Source of the DNA: CBFGTJ01 sp965651815
GTDB taxonomy: Bacteria; Actinomycetota; Acidimicrobiia; Acidimicrobiales; Microtrichaceae
Direction: 5' to 3'
DNA length: 42,814 bases
Assembly: GCA_965651815.1 (NCBI GenBank)
Contig: CBFGTJ010000004.1
Coordinates: forward strand, 1-42,814
This document shows, in pieces, positions 1 through 8,223 of the stretch. A program made the translations under genes and the position numbers. Numbering within the stretch: the first letter of the stretch is position 1; every line of letters starts with the position of its first letter. The notes under the pieces are model-generated. The model saw only the letters and a program-made list of their open reading frames with translations, was not told the origin of the DNA and did not search any database.

Positions 1-36
1 CCGGTCGGGCACCCGTTCTGCCTCTGCTGGGACTGA
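1..36 (+). CDS. C-terminal end of a VOC/glyoxalase-like protein (partial)
   Basis: The first frame of the window reads P-V-G-H-P-F-C-L-C-W-D and then stops at TGA. A GHPFCL ending is typical of VOC-superfamily (glyoxalase/bleomycin-resistance-like) proteins of actinobacteria. Only the last 11 codons are present, so the assignment rests on this short signature alone. The next gene lies 77 bp downstream on the same strand and has its own promoter-like sequence. Confidence 0.55.
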   Translation, partial: PVGHPFCLCWD

Positions 37-78
37 CCCAGCCGAGCCCGTACCGCTCGAGCGCGTCGGCGCCCGTCC

Positions 79-106
79 GTGACGGCGCTGTCGCCGCGCC
101 CATACT
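79..106 (+). promoter_or_regulatory. Putative leaderless promoter of the YbaK-like gene
   Basis: A -10-like CATACT (101-106) ends 7 nt before the ATG at 114. A -35-like GTGACG (79-84) lies 16 nt further upstream. The spacing predicts transcription starting at or next to the start codon. There is no Shine-Dalgarno sequence. Confidence 0.45.
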
Positions 107-113
107 GGCCGCC

Positions 114-581
114 ATGCATCGCAACGTCCGAGCGGTGGTCGACGCCGCAGCCGAACGAGGCCTGACCATCGAACCCCGGTCCTATCCCGACGGCACCAGG
201 ACGGCACAGGATGCCGCCGACGCGATCGGCGTCGAGGTCGGCCAGATCGTGAAGTCGCTCGTGTTCCTGGTGGACGGGAAGCCGACGATGGCCCTGGTCC
301 CGGGTGACCGGATGCTCGACGAGTCGCTGCTCGCCGCGGCGGCCGGCGGGACGGAGGTCGAGCGGCCCGACGGCGACGCAGTGCGGGCCGCGACCGGGTT
401 CCCGATCGGTGGGGTCCCCCCGATCGGCCACCCGCTGCCGGTGTACGTCGACGAGGGGCTGCTCGCCTACGACGAGGTGTGGGCGGCCGCCGGCACCTGG
501 ACCGACGTGTTCCCCGTCGCGCCCGACGAGCTGGTGCGCGTGACCGGCGGGACGGTGTGCGAGCTGTCGACCTCCGCGTAG
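114..581 (+). CDS. YbaK/EbsC-type aminoacyl-tRNA deacylase
   Basis: This 155-aa single-domain protein matches the YbaK/ProRS-INS editing fold, whose members hydrolyse mischarged aminoacyl-tRNAs (for example Cys-tRNA-Pro) in trans in the cytoplasm. Visible hallmarks are the G-Q-I-V-K-S-L-V-F segment with the conserved Lys47, then a G-D-R-M-L-D segment and a G-G-V-P-P-I-G-H loop corresponding to the family's GGxxPxG motif. Length is normal for a stand-alone YbaK. The start at 114 fits the -10-like hexamer 7 nt upstream. It converges with the enoyl-CoA hydratase gene, 26 bp away. The exact amino-acid specificity cannot be read from the sequence. Confidence 0.9.
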   Translation: MHRNVRAVVDAAAERGLTIEPRSYPDGTRTAQDAADAIGVEVGQIVKSLVFLVDGKPTMALVPGDRMLDESLLAAAAGGTEVERPDGDAVRAATGFPIGGVPPIGHPLPVYVDEGLLAYDEVWAAAGTWTDVFPVAPDELVRVTGGTVCELSTSA

Positions 582-607
582 CGGTGCAGCGCGATCGGCA
601 CGCCCGC

Positions 608-1525
608 TCACCGCGGCGGGTCGGAGACCTCCTCGGACTCGCTGACCCGTTCGGGGAAGTGGGCGCGGCGCTTCTCGACGAAGGCGGTCACGCCCTCCCG
701 GGCGTCCGCGGAGCGGCCCCGCCGGTAGAGCGCGAGCGACTCGCGCCGGTGCGCGTCCTGCGGTCCACCGGCCTCCAGCGCGTCCCACAGCAGCCGGCGC
801 GACACCGCGACCGACACCGGCGCCGTGTGCTCCGCGATCTCCTCGACGAGCTCGAGCGCCGCCTCCATCACCTCGTCGCGGTCGGAGTGGACGCTGCGGA
901 ACAACCCGGCGGCGTGGGCCTCCTCCGGGCCGAAGATGCGACCCGAGTTCACCCACTCCAGCGCGGTGCCGATGCCGACCACCCTGGGCAGGAACCAGCT
1001 CGCCGCGCCGTCCACCGAGATGCCACGGCGGTTGAACACGAAGCCGAGCTTCGTCCCCTCGACCACGAGGCGGACGTCCATCGGCAGCGTCATCGTCAAC
1101 CCGACGCCCACGGCCGGGCCGTTGACCGCGGCGATCACCGGCTTGGTCGACCGGTGGATGCGCAGCACCACGTGCCCGCCGAGGTCGGCAGGTGCACGCT
1201 GGTCGCCCTCGCCGACCATCCCCCACGACGACGGCCCGCCTCCGGGGCCCGAGGCGCCGTCGGAGGGACGCGCCGCCGCACGCTCCTCGAACGAACCGAG
1301 GTCGAAGGTCGTCGCGCCCGCGGAGAGGTCCGCTCCCGCGCAGAAGGCCCGACCCGCCCCGGTCACGACCACTCCCCGCACGTCGTCGTCCGCGTCGGTG
1401 CGGTCGAACACGTCCATCAGCTCCGCCGCCATGCGCGGCGTGAAGGCGTTCAGCTGGTCCGGGCGGGACAGCGTCACCACCGCCGCGGGTCCGCGCACCT
1501 CGTACGCGATCTGCTCGTACTCCAC
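608..1525 (-). CDS. Enoyl-CoA hydratase/isomerase family protein
   Basis: A 305-aa crotonase-fold protein, expected to hydrate or isomerise an acyl-CoA thioester in fatty-acid or related beta-oxidation. The N-terminus contains the crotonase pattern T-L-S-R-P-D-Q-L-N-A-F. The oxyanion-hole region reads G-A-G-R-A-F-C-A-G-A-D-L-S near residue 70. A second conserved segment, A-A-V-N-G-P-A-V-G-V-G, lies around residues 135-145. Between them is a Gly/Pro/Ser-rich insertion that makes the protein longer than the usual 255-270 aa. I chose the GTG at 1525 because AGGGGGA lies just upstream; the frame stays open beyond it but loses similarity. The 79 bp to the divergent peptidase gene hold both promoters. 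Confidence 0.9.
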   Translation of the reverse strand: MEYEQIAYEVRGPAAVVTLSRPDQLNAFTPRMAAELMDVFDRTDADDDVRGVVVTGAGRAFCAGADLSAGATTFDLGSFEERAAARPSDGASGPGGGPSSWGMVGEGDQRAPADLGGHVVLRIHRSTKPVIAAVNGPAVGVGLTMTLPMDVRLVVEGTKLGFVFNRRGISVDGAASWFLPRVVGIGTALEWVNSGRIFGPEEAHAAGLFRSVHSDRDEVMEAALELVEEIAEHTAPVSVAVSRRLLWDALEAGGPQDAHRRESLALYRRGRSADAREGVTAFVEKRRAHFPERVSESEEVSDPPR

Positions 1526-1591
1526 GTCGTCCCCCTGCCGCCCGGGAACCCCCGCCCGCGACGGCGAGCCGGATCCTACGGGCACCGCGCG

Positions 1592-1597
1592 TAGCCT
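1592..1597 (+). promoter_or_regulatory. -10-like element of a leaderless start (oligoendopeptidase)
   Basis: TAGCCT ends 7 nt before the GTG at 1605. No Shine-Dalgarno sequence precedes the start, which supports the chosen start codon and a leaderless transcript. Confidence 0.4.
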
Positions 1598-1604
1598 CGG
1601 TCGG

Positions 1605-3476
1605 GTGAGCACCGACACCGATCCCACCGCCACCGATCCCGACGCGAACGGTGACCTGGACCCCGAGCTCGTCGACCTGCGCGCCGCGGACGTCGCATGG
1701 GACCTCGAATCCCTCGTCGCGGGCACCAGCGTCGACGAGCTGCTCGACCGCTCCGAGGCGCTGACCGAGGAGCTGGAAGGGCTGCGCGGGCGGGTCGCCG
1801 AGCTGACCGCGGAGGAGCTCGCCGCCGCGATGCGCACCATGGCCGAGCTCCAGGAGGCCCAGGGTCGTGCCGGCTACTACGCGATGCTGCGCTTCTCGGA
1901 GGACACCTCCGATCCAGAGCGCGGTGCGCTGATGATGAAGGTCCAGGAGCGCTCGACGAGCCTCGCGACCCGGCTCGTGTTCTTCGAGCTCGAGTGGGCG
2001 GAGCTCGACGACGCCCGTGCCGAGGAGCTGCTGGCGGACCCCCGGCTCGACTTCTGCGCCCACCACCTGCGCTCGGTGCGCCGGTACCGGGACCACCTGC
2101 TCAGCGAGCCCGAGGAGAAGCTGCTCACCGAGAAGTCCGTCAGCGGTGCCAGCGCGTGGGTGCGGCTCTTCGACGAGCTCACCTCGGCGATCGAGGTGGA
2201 GCTGCCCGCGTCGATCCTGGAGTCCGAGGAGGGTGGCGACACGACCACCGTCGGGCTGGAGCAGGCGCTGTCGATGCTGCAGCACCCCGACCGCGACGTG
2301 CGGCGCACCGCGGCGGAGGCGGTGACCGCCGCCCTCGAGCCGGGGCTGCGCACCCGTGCGTTCGTGTTCAACACCCTCCTGCTCGACAAGTCCGTCGACG
2401 ACCGCCTCCGCGGGTACCCGACGTGGATCTCGGAGCGGAACCTCGCGAACGAGGCCTCCGACGAGTCCGTCCAGGCGCTCGTCGACGCGGTCGTCGCCCG
2501 CTACGACCTGCCGCAGCGCTGGTACTCGCTCAAGGCGAAGGTGCTCGGCATCGACCGGCTCGCCGACTACGACCGGATGGCCTCGGTCGCGGAGGACGAG
2601 ACCCAGATCGGCTGGAGCGAGGCCCGAACGATCGTGCTCGACGCGTACCGCAGCTTCTCCCCCGAGCTCGCGGACGTCGCGAAGCGGTTCTTCGACGAGA
2701 ACTGGATCGACGCACCGACCCGTCCCGGCAAGCGACCCGGTGCGTTCTGCGCGTACACCGTGCCGTCGCACCACCCCTACGTGCTGCTGAACTGGACCAG
2801 CCGCAGCCGCGACGTGTCGACCCTCGCCCACGAGCTCGGGCACGGGCTGCACGCGTACCTGGCGCGCGAGCAGGGGGTGTTCCACCAGTCGACCCCGCTG
2901 ACGCTGGCCGAGACCGCGTCCGTGTTCGGCGAGGCGGTCACCAACAACGCGCTGCTCGAGCAGCTCGACGACCCGAACGCCCGTTTCGCGCTGCTCGCCT
3001 CGACGCTGGAGGACTCGATCGCGACGGTGTTCCGCCAGGTCGCGATGAACCGCTTCGAGGACGCCGTGCACACCGCCCGCCGCGAGGAGGGCGAGCTGTC
3101 CGTCGACCGCTTCGGCGACCTGTGGGTCGAGACCCAGGAGGCGATGCTCGGCGACTCCGTCGAGGTCACCGAGGGCTACCGCACCTGGTGGAGCTACATC
3201 CCGCACTTCATCAGCACGCCCGGCTACGTGTACGCCTACGCGTACGGGCAGCTGCTCGCGCTGTCCGTCTACGCCCGCTACACCGAGCGGGGGCAGGAGT
3301 TCGTGCCGTCGTACCTGGAGCTGCTCCGGGCCGGCGGGTCGAAGAGCCCCGCGGAGCTCGGAAGGATCGTCGACTGCGACCTCGAGGACCCCGGGTTCTG
3401 GGACGCCGGGCTCACGATCGTGGAGCGCCAGCTCGACGCCGCGACCGAGGCGGCGAAGGCGGCCGGGCGCCTCTGA
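1605..3476 (+). CDS. M3 family oligoendopeptidase (PepF-like zinc metallopeptidase)
   Basis: A 623-aa cytosolic zinc peptidase of the M3B (oligoendopeptidase F) family, which trims short peptides. The zinc site is intact: H409-E-L-G-H413 in the sequence L-A-H-E-L-G-H-G-L-H, with a third ligand in L-A-E-T-A-S at about Glu436. The aromatic C-terminal region W-S-Y-I-P-H-F and G-Y-V-Y-A-Y-A-Y-G is the substrate-binding segment typical of PepF. No signal peptide is present. An open frame runs further upstream, but the GTG at 1605 sits behind a TAGCCT hexamer and the upstream part is low-complexity antisense of the hydratase gene. The first 25 residues are Asp/Thr-rich and probably disordered. Confidence 0.93.
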   Translation: MSTDTDPTATDPDANGDLDPELVDLRAADVAWDLESLVAGTSVDELLDRSEALTEELEGLRGRVAELTAEELAAAMRTMAELQEAQGRAGYYAMLRFSEDTSDPERGALMMKVQERSTSLATRLVFFELEWAELDDARAEELLADPRLDFCAHHLRSVRRYRDHLLSEPEEKLLTEKSVSGASAWVRLFDELTSAIEVELPASILESEEGGDTTTVGLEQALSMLQHPDRDVRRTAAEAVTAALEPGLRTRAFVFNTLLLDKSVDDRLRGYPTWISERNLANEASDESVQALVDAVVARYDLPQRWYSLKAKVLGIDRLADYDRMASVAEDETQIGWSEARTIVLDAYRSFSPELADVAKRFFDENWIDAPTRPGKRPGAFCAYTVPSHHPYVLLNWTSRSRDVSTLAHELGHGLHAYLAREQGVFHQSTPLTLAETASVFGEAVTNNALLEQLDDPNARFALLASTLEDSIATVFRQVAMNRFEDAVHTARREEGELSVDRFGDLWVETQEAMLGDSVEVTEGYRTWWSYIPHFISTPGYVYAYAYGQLLALSVYARYTERGQEFVPSYLELLRAGGSKSPAELGRIVDCDLEDPGFWDAGLTIVERQLDAATEAAKAAGRL

Positions 3477-3487
3477 TCGCGCGCCGA

Positions 3488-3547
3488 CGCCCCCGAGTGA
3501 GCGGGTGCCCGACGGGGGCGGACCCGCGAATCCCACCCTGCGGGTCC
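3488..3547 (+). terminator. Two consecutive stem-loops after the oligoendopeptidase gene
   Basis: CGCCCCCG (3488-3495) pairs with CGGGGGCG (3513-3520), with a small inner CGGG/CCCG hairpin in its loop. Immediately after it, GGACCCGC (3520-3527) pairs with GCGGGTCC (3540-3547). No U-tract follows. They sit 11-70 nt past the stop codon and are most likely a U-tract-free terminator. The rest of the 166-bp gap up to 3642 holds only the SD of the next gene. Confidence 0.5.
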
Positions 3548-3642
3548 ACCAGTTGCAGGGCGCACGAACCTAGCCTCGCCCCACGGAGATCCCCGGGTGG
3601 CAGTGCGCCCTCCGGGCCACACCCCCGTGGAGGAAGGAGCCA

Positions 3643-5859
3643 GTGCTGTCCCCGTCGGCGGACCTCACCGGTTCACTCATCGACCGGCTCGACGACGGCG
3701 TGTGGGTCCTCGACGCCCGTGACGCCACGGTGATCGAGGCGAACCCCGCCGCCAGACGGCAGCTCGGCCTGCCCGCGGCCAACGGGACGGCACCCGAGGG
3801 GGAGCTCGACTTCCTCGACCTGCTCGTGCCGCGACGCACGCGCGGCGAGTGGGACTCGATCCTGCGACTGGTCCCCGACGACGGGACGCACCGCCTCACG
3901 GTGTCGCTGCGCCACGCGGAGGGTCGCATCGTCCCCGCCGAGGTCACCCTGCTGCGCCACCGGACCGCCCGCCCGGACCACGAGGGTCTGCAGGACGTCG
4001 TCGTGGCGATCTGCCGCGACGTCGACGACCGGGTGCGCCTCGTGGAGCACCTGCGTTCGCAGCGCGAGCTGCTGGACAGCACGATCGAGGCGCTCGGCGA
4101 GGGGGTCGCGGTCGTGGACCGCACCGGCCGGATCGAGAGCGCCAACGAGATCCTCGCCCGGCTCGTCGACCTGCCCATCGAGCACCTGCTCGACCGGAGC
4201 ATCCTCGACCCGCCCTGGACGTTCCTCGGCGACTCACGCGAGCTGGTCGACCCGGAGGACACCCCACCCGCCCAGGCCCTGCGCTCGGGCGCAGCCGCCG
4301 GCCCGGAGGTGCTCGCGCTGCCCGGGCGGGGCCGGAACCGCTCCCGCGACGACCTCGTGTGGGTGCGCGTCGCGTGCGAGCCCCTGCGCGACGGCGCGGG
4401 ACGCACCGACGGCATCGTGGCCACGTTCGCGGACGTCACCGCCGTGCGCGACGCCGAGGCGCGGCTGCGCCTGCTCGCGGGTACGGACCTGCTGACCGGG
4501 TTGCGGAACCGGGCGAGCATCACCGAGGTGCTCGAGCGGGCGGTGGCCGGCCCCGGCGGCCCCGACGACGGCGCACCCACCCGCCGCGTGGGGTTGCTGC
4601 AGGTCGACCTCGACAACTTCCGCAGCATCAACGAGACGTTCGGCACGGGCGTCGGCGACGAGGTCCTGCGGCTCGTCGCCGACCGGCTGCGCGACCTCGT
4701 CGACCGCCACGTCGAGGTGGGCCGCATCGGGGTCGACGAGTTCCTCGTCGTGGTCAGCGGCGAGGGGCCGAGCCTCGCGTTCGACACGCGCCTGCGCCGC
4801 CTCGCCGAGGAGGTCCAGCGGCGCATCGAGCAGCCGCTCGGGATCGAGGACCTCGACCTCCGACTGGACGCGTCCGTCGGCATCGCCCGGTGGCCCGTGG
4901 ACGGCGACGGTGCGGACCTGCTCCAAGCGGTGGGGCGTGCCCTCACCAGCGCCCGCAAGGAGGGGCGTCGCCAGATCCGCTTCCACGAGCGCAGCACCGA
5001 CGAGCCGGCACGCGCCGGCCTCGCCCTGGACCGCGACCTGCGCCTCGCCGCGGCGCAGCGCGGGCTCGAGGTCCACTACCAGCCGATCATCGACCTGCGC
5101 ACCGGTGAGGTGGCCGCCGCCGAGGCCCTGGTGCGCTGGCACCACCCCGAGCACGGCCCCATCCCCCCGTCGGTGTTCATCCCCACCGCGGAGGCGACCG
5201 GTGCGATCACCGCGGTGAGCGACCTCGTCATGACCACGGTCGCCGAGGACCTCCGGGACTGGAACGAACGCCGGCTGCTCCCCGCGGGCGCACGCATCGC
5301 GGTGAACATCTCCGCGACCGAGTTCGCGCAGCGCGGCTTCGTCGAGCGCATCTCCCGTGCCCTCGCCGAGGCGGGCGTCTCGCCCTCGCAGCTGGAGCTG
5401 GAGATCACCGAGACGCTGCTGATGACCGACCTCGAGACCACCGCGCAGCGGCTCGCGGCGCTCGACGACATGGGGTTCCTCGTCGCGCTCGACGACTTCG
5501 GTACCGGCTACTCGTCGCTGTCGTACCTGCACACCCTCCCGCTGCACACCCTGAAGGTGGACCGCTGCTTCGTGGGCGACCTGCGCGACGGGCGCTCCGA
5601 GACCATCACCCGCTCGATCCTCTCGCTCGCCCGCGGCCTCGGCATCGTCGCGGTCGGCGAGGGCGTCGAGACCGAGGAGCAGCGGGCGTTCCTGCTCGAC
5701 GCAGGGTGCGACCTCGTGCAGGGCTTCTACTTCGCTCCCCCGCTGCCCCGCCCCGCGTTCGAGCGGTTCCTCGACGACCGCCGTGGTGCCTCCACCACCA
5801 CCGGGGACGAGGACGACTCAGGCCCCGGGACGGTCTCCGGGCTCCTCCAGCGGGCCTGA
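3643..5859 (+). CDS. PAS-PAS-GGDEF-EAL cyclic-di-GMP signalling protein
   Basis: A 738-aa soluble sensor/effector. The order is PAS (about 8-115), PAS (about 135-265), GGDEF (about 280-440) and EAL (about 455-705). The GGDEF signature is degenerate: G363-V-D-E-F367 replaces GGDEF. The EAL domain looks catalytically complete: E494-A-L-V-R, then E-I-T-E-T, L-D-D-F-G-T-G-Y-S-S, K-V-D-R and G-E-G-V-E-T-E. It is therefore predicted to degrade c-di-GMP, with the GGDEF domain acting as a GTP sensor or weak cyclase. There are no membrane segments. The GTG start follows GGAAGGAG with good spacing. The 3' end overlaps the convergent histidine-kinase gene by 42 bp. The signal sensed by the PAS domains is unknown. 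Confidence 0.93.
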   Translation: MLSPSADLTGSLIDRLDDGVWVLDARDATVIEANPAARRQLGLPAANGTAPEGELDFLDLLVPRRTRGEWDSILRLVPDDGTHRLTVSLRHAEGRIVPAEVTLLRHRTARPDHEGLQDVVVAICRDVDDRVRLVEHLRSQRELLDSTIEALGEGVAVVDRTGRIESANEILARLVDLPIEHLLDRSILDPPWTFLGDSRELVDPEDTPPAQALRSGAAAGPEVLALPGRGRNRSRDDLVWVRVACEPLRDGAGRTDGIVATFADVTAVRDAEARLRLLAGTDLLTGLRNRASITEVLERAVAGPGGPDDGAPTRRVGLLQVDLDNFRSINETFGTGVGDEVLRLVADRLRDLVDRHVEVGRIGVDEFLVVVSGEGPSLAFDTRLRRLAEEVQRRIEQPLGIEDLDLRLDASVGIARWPVDGDGADLLQAVGRALTSARKEGRRQIRFHERSTDEPARAGLALDRDLRLAAAQRGLEVHYQPIIDLRTGEVAAAEALVRWHHPEHGPIPPSVFIPTAEATGAITAVSDLVMTTVAEDLRDWNERRLLPAGARIAVNISATEFAQRGFVERISRALAEAGVSPSQLELEITETLLMTDLETTAQRLAALDDMGFLVALDDFGTGYSSLSYLHTLPLHTLKVDRCFVGDLRDGRSETITRSILSLARGLGIVAVGEGVETEEQRAFLLDAGCDLVQGFYFAPPLPRPAFERFLDDRRGASTTTGDEDDSGPGTVSGLLQRA

Positions 5860-7449
5860 CCCGTCCGGGACCCTGACGGCGTCCCGACCACCCTCGTCAG
5901 CGCCGCCCTCGTCACCCTCGTCGTCGTCACCCTCGTCGTCGCCGTCGTCGGTCCCGATCCAGGCCGCCGCCGGCAGCGACACCACGAACGTCGCGCCGCC
6001 GCCCTCCGCGTCCTCGACGTGGATGCGACCGCCGTGGTGCTCGACGATGCGGCGCGCGAGCGCCAGCCCGAGACCGGTGCCCCCCTGGTCGCGGGAGCGG
6101 CCCTCCTGGAGGCGGGCGAACCGCTCGAAGATGCGCTCCCGGTGCTCCGGGTCGATGCCCGGGCCGTCGTCGGACACCTTCAGCACCACCCAGGGCCCCT
6201 GCTCGCGAACCGACACCCGCACCACCGCCCGGGCGTGCCGGGCGGCGTTGTCGAGCAGGTTCCGCACCACGCTGGTGAGCTCGTCGGCGTTCCCCCACAC
6301 CCTGCCGGCGGACACGCCGGACAGCTCGAGCTGGACCCCGGTCATGCGCGGCACCTGGCTCAGTACCAGGTCGTCGAGGTCCACCTCGCCCCGCGGGCCC
6401 AACCGGCCCTCCTCCAGCCGGGCCATCGCCAGCAGGTTCCCCACGAGGTGCTCGAGCCGGCTGTCCTCGGCGAGCACGATGCGCGCCACGGACGGCCAGT
6501 CGACGTCGTCGGGGTAGCGCAGCGCCGTCTCCAGCTGCGCACGGATCGACGCCACCGGGGAGCGCAGCTCGTGGCTCGCGTCCGACACGAACTGGCGCTG
6601 TGCGACCGAGGCCTTCTGCAGCCGGTCGAGCATGTCGTTCATCGTGCGGGCGAGCTCGGAGATCTCGTCGTCGATCGGCGGGACCGGCACACGGGCGTCC
6701 AGCGTCGTCGCCGACAGCTCGCGCACCCGGCGCGTCATCAGCCCCACCGGAGCGAGCGCACGCCCGGTGATCAGCCAGGTCATGAACCCGGCACCGACCG
6801 CGAGGACCGGCAGCCCGAGCCAGAGCGCGGCGGTCAGGGTGCCGACCGAGTGCTCGACCTCGTCGACCCGCGCCACGGCGTGCAGGACGAGCGTGCCCCA
6901 GCGGGTGTCGACCGCCCGGGTGACGTGCACCACCTCGTCGTCCTGTTGGGGCACCAGGTGGCTCTGGCGGACCATCACCAACCGCCCCCGCTCGGTGACG
7001 TCGCGCACCCGGAGTCCCTGGAGCCCGTTCCGCTCGAGGTAGAAGACCGTGGAGGGCAGCCGGGCGTCACCGCTGCCGAGGAACCCGCTCGAGGAGCGCT
7101 GCCGCTGCCGGTCGCTCGCCGAGTACTGCAGTTCGCTCGGGATGCCGTTGCTGCGGAGGCTCTCGGCCATCGAATCGAGGATCTGCTCGTTGCGGTTGCG
7201 CAGGTCGTTCAGCAGCGTCGCCTCGACCCAGCTGACCAGCAGCGCGCCGCCACCGAGGAGCGACAGGCCGACCACGAGCACCACGGTGACGGTGAGCCGG
7301 AACCGGACCGAGCTCGCGACCCGGACCCGCATCGGCGGGCGCCCGCGCTCGATGCCCTGCTCGCGCCCCTCCTCGGGATGGTGCTCCGTCGTGGAGCCGG
7401 GCCCCGCGCCCGATGGCGGAGCCGCCCGGTCGAGGTCGTCCTCAGCCAC
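5818..7449 (-). CDS. Two-component sensor histidine kinase
   Basis: A 543-aa membrane kinase of the EnvZ/HPK1 class. After a basic cytoplasmic start come TM1 (about residues 48-70), an extracytoplasmic domain of about 115 residues, TM2 (about 195-220) and a HAMP linker. The HisKA domain carries phosphoacceptor His293 in S-H-E-L-R-S-P. The HATPase domain shows N-L-L-D-N-A-A-R-H-A, D-D-G-P-G-I-D, F-E-R-F and G-G-T-G-L-G-L-A. The C-terminal 40 residues form an acidic low-complexity tail. The GTG start overlaps the stop of the response-regulator gene by 8 bp, so the two are translationally coupled and surely partners. Its 3' end overlaps the convergent GGDEF-EAL gene. The ligand is unknown. Confidence 0.93.
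   Translation of the reverse strand: MAEDDLDRAAPPSGAGPGSTTEHHPEEGREQGIERGRPPMRVRVASSVRFRLTVTVVLVVGLSLLGGGALLVSWVEATLLNDLRNRNEQILDSMAESLRSNGIPSELQYSASDRQRQRSSSGFLGSGDARLPSTVFYLERNGLQGLRVRDVTERGRLVMVRQSHLVPQQDDEVVHVTRAVDTRWGTLVLHAVARVDEVEHSVGTLTAALWLGLPVLAVGAGFMTWLITGRALAPVGLMTRRVRELSATTLDARVPVPPIDDEISELARTMNDMLDRLQKASVAQRQFVSDASHELRSPVASIRAQLETALRYPDDVDWPSVARIVLAEDSRLEHLVGNLLAMARLEEGRLGPRGEVDLDDLVLSQVPRMTGVQLELSGVSAGRVWGNADELTSVVRNLLDNAARHARAVVRVSVREQGPWVVLKVSDDGPGIDPEHRERIFERFARLQEGRSRDQGGTGLGLALARRIVEHHGGRIHVEDAEGGGATFVVSLPAAAWIGTDDGDDEGDDDEGDEGGADEGGRDAVRVPDGSGPLEEPGDRPGA
5888..5952 (-). repeat. Low-complexity acidic repeat in the kinase tail
   Basis: On the plus strand the motif CACCCTCGTCGTCG recurs, flanked by CCTCGTCA and GTCGTCGG units. 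On the coding strand it yields runs of Asp, Glu and Gly. The repeats are in frame and prone to length change by slippage. Confidence 0.7.
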
Positions 7450-8149
7450 CGGTCCCGTCCGCGATGCGGTAGCCGACGCCCCGCACCGTCTCGATGTCGT
7501 TGCGCCCGAACGGCCGGTCGATCTTGCGGCGCAGGTAGCCGACGTAGACCTCGACCACGTTCGGGTCGCCCTCGAAGTCCTCGCCCCAGACGCGCTCGAG
7601 GAGGTCCTGCTTCGCGACGACCTGCCCGGGCTTGCGCATCAGCGCCTCGAGCAGCTCGTACTCACGGGTGGTGAGCGGGATGTCGGTGTCGCCCCGGCGG
7701 CAGGTGCGCGCCAGCGGGTCGAGCACCAGGTCGCCGATCACCAGCGGCTGGGCCCGCCCGTCCGCGGAGCGGCGCAGCAGCGCCCGGATCCGTGCGACGA
7801 GCACGACGAAGGAGAACGGCTTCGAGAGGAAGTCGTCCGCGCCGGTGTCGAGCGCCTCGGCCTCGTCGTACTCCCCGGACTTGGCGGTGAGCATGAGGAT
7901 CGGTGTGCCGATGCCCTCCTCGCGCAGCGCCCGGCAGACCCGGTAGCCGTTCATCCCGGGCAGCATGATGTCGAGCACGATGACGTCGATGTCGTTGCTG
8001 CGGGCCCGCTCGAGGCCGGTGAGGCCGTCGTAGGCCACCTCGACCTCGAACCCCTCCGCCTTCAGGCCGCGGGCGACGCCGTCGGCCAACGCCTTCTCGT
8101 CCTCGACGATCAGCACCTTGCCGGTCGGGGTCACCTCGGTTCCGCTCAC
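7442..8149 (-). CDS. OmpR/PhoB-family response regulator
   Basis: A 235-aa DNA-binding response regulator. The receiver domain (about 10-125) carries the acidic pocket V-E-D-E, phosphoacceptor Asp60 in V-L-D-I-M-L-P-G, the switch Thr in L-T-A-K and the conserved Lys in S-K-P-F. A winged-helix trans_reg_C domain follows (about 140-232), ending V-R-G-V-G-Y-R-I. The GTG start is preceded by GGGAGGAGGAC on the minus strand. It is the first gene of an operon with the overlapping kinase gene. Targets cannot be inferred. Confidence 0.95.
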   Translation of the reverse strand: MSGTEVTPTGKVLIVEDEKALADGVARGLKAEGFEVEVAYDGLTGLERARSNDIDVIVLDIMLPGMNGYRVCRALREEGIGTPILMLTAKSGEYDEAEALDTGADDFLSKPFSFVVLVARIRALLRRSADGRAQPLVIGDLVLDPLARTCRRGDTDIPLTTREYELLEALMRKPGQVVAKQDLLERVWGEDFEGDPNVVEVYVGYLRRKIDRPFGRNDIETVRGVGYRIADGTGG

Positions 8150-8223
8150 GTCGCCACGTCCTCCTCCCGGGCCCGCGCCCGGGGACCTCGTGGCGCCAGT
8201 CTCTCAGGAACCGGTGGCCGCGG

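Noticed and set aside
825..1604. In-frame upstream extension of the oligoendopeptidase by 260 codons
   Set aside because: It is antisense to the enoyl-CoA hydratase gene and reads as Ser/Pro/Arg low-complexity, as expected for a shadow frame in GC-rich DNA. The GTG at 1605 with its -10-like element explains the start.
1526..1840. N-terminal extension of the enoyl-CoA hydratase
   Set aside because: The extra residues are Ser/Arg-rich, antisense to the peptidase gene and have no crotonase similarity.
3548..3642. Possible c-di-GMP riboswitch before the GGDEF-EAL gene
   Set aside because: The conserved class I core sequences are not present; only ordinary GC stems and an SD are seen.
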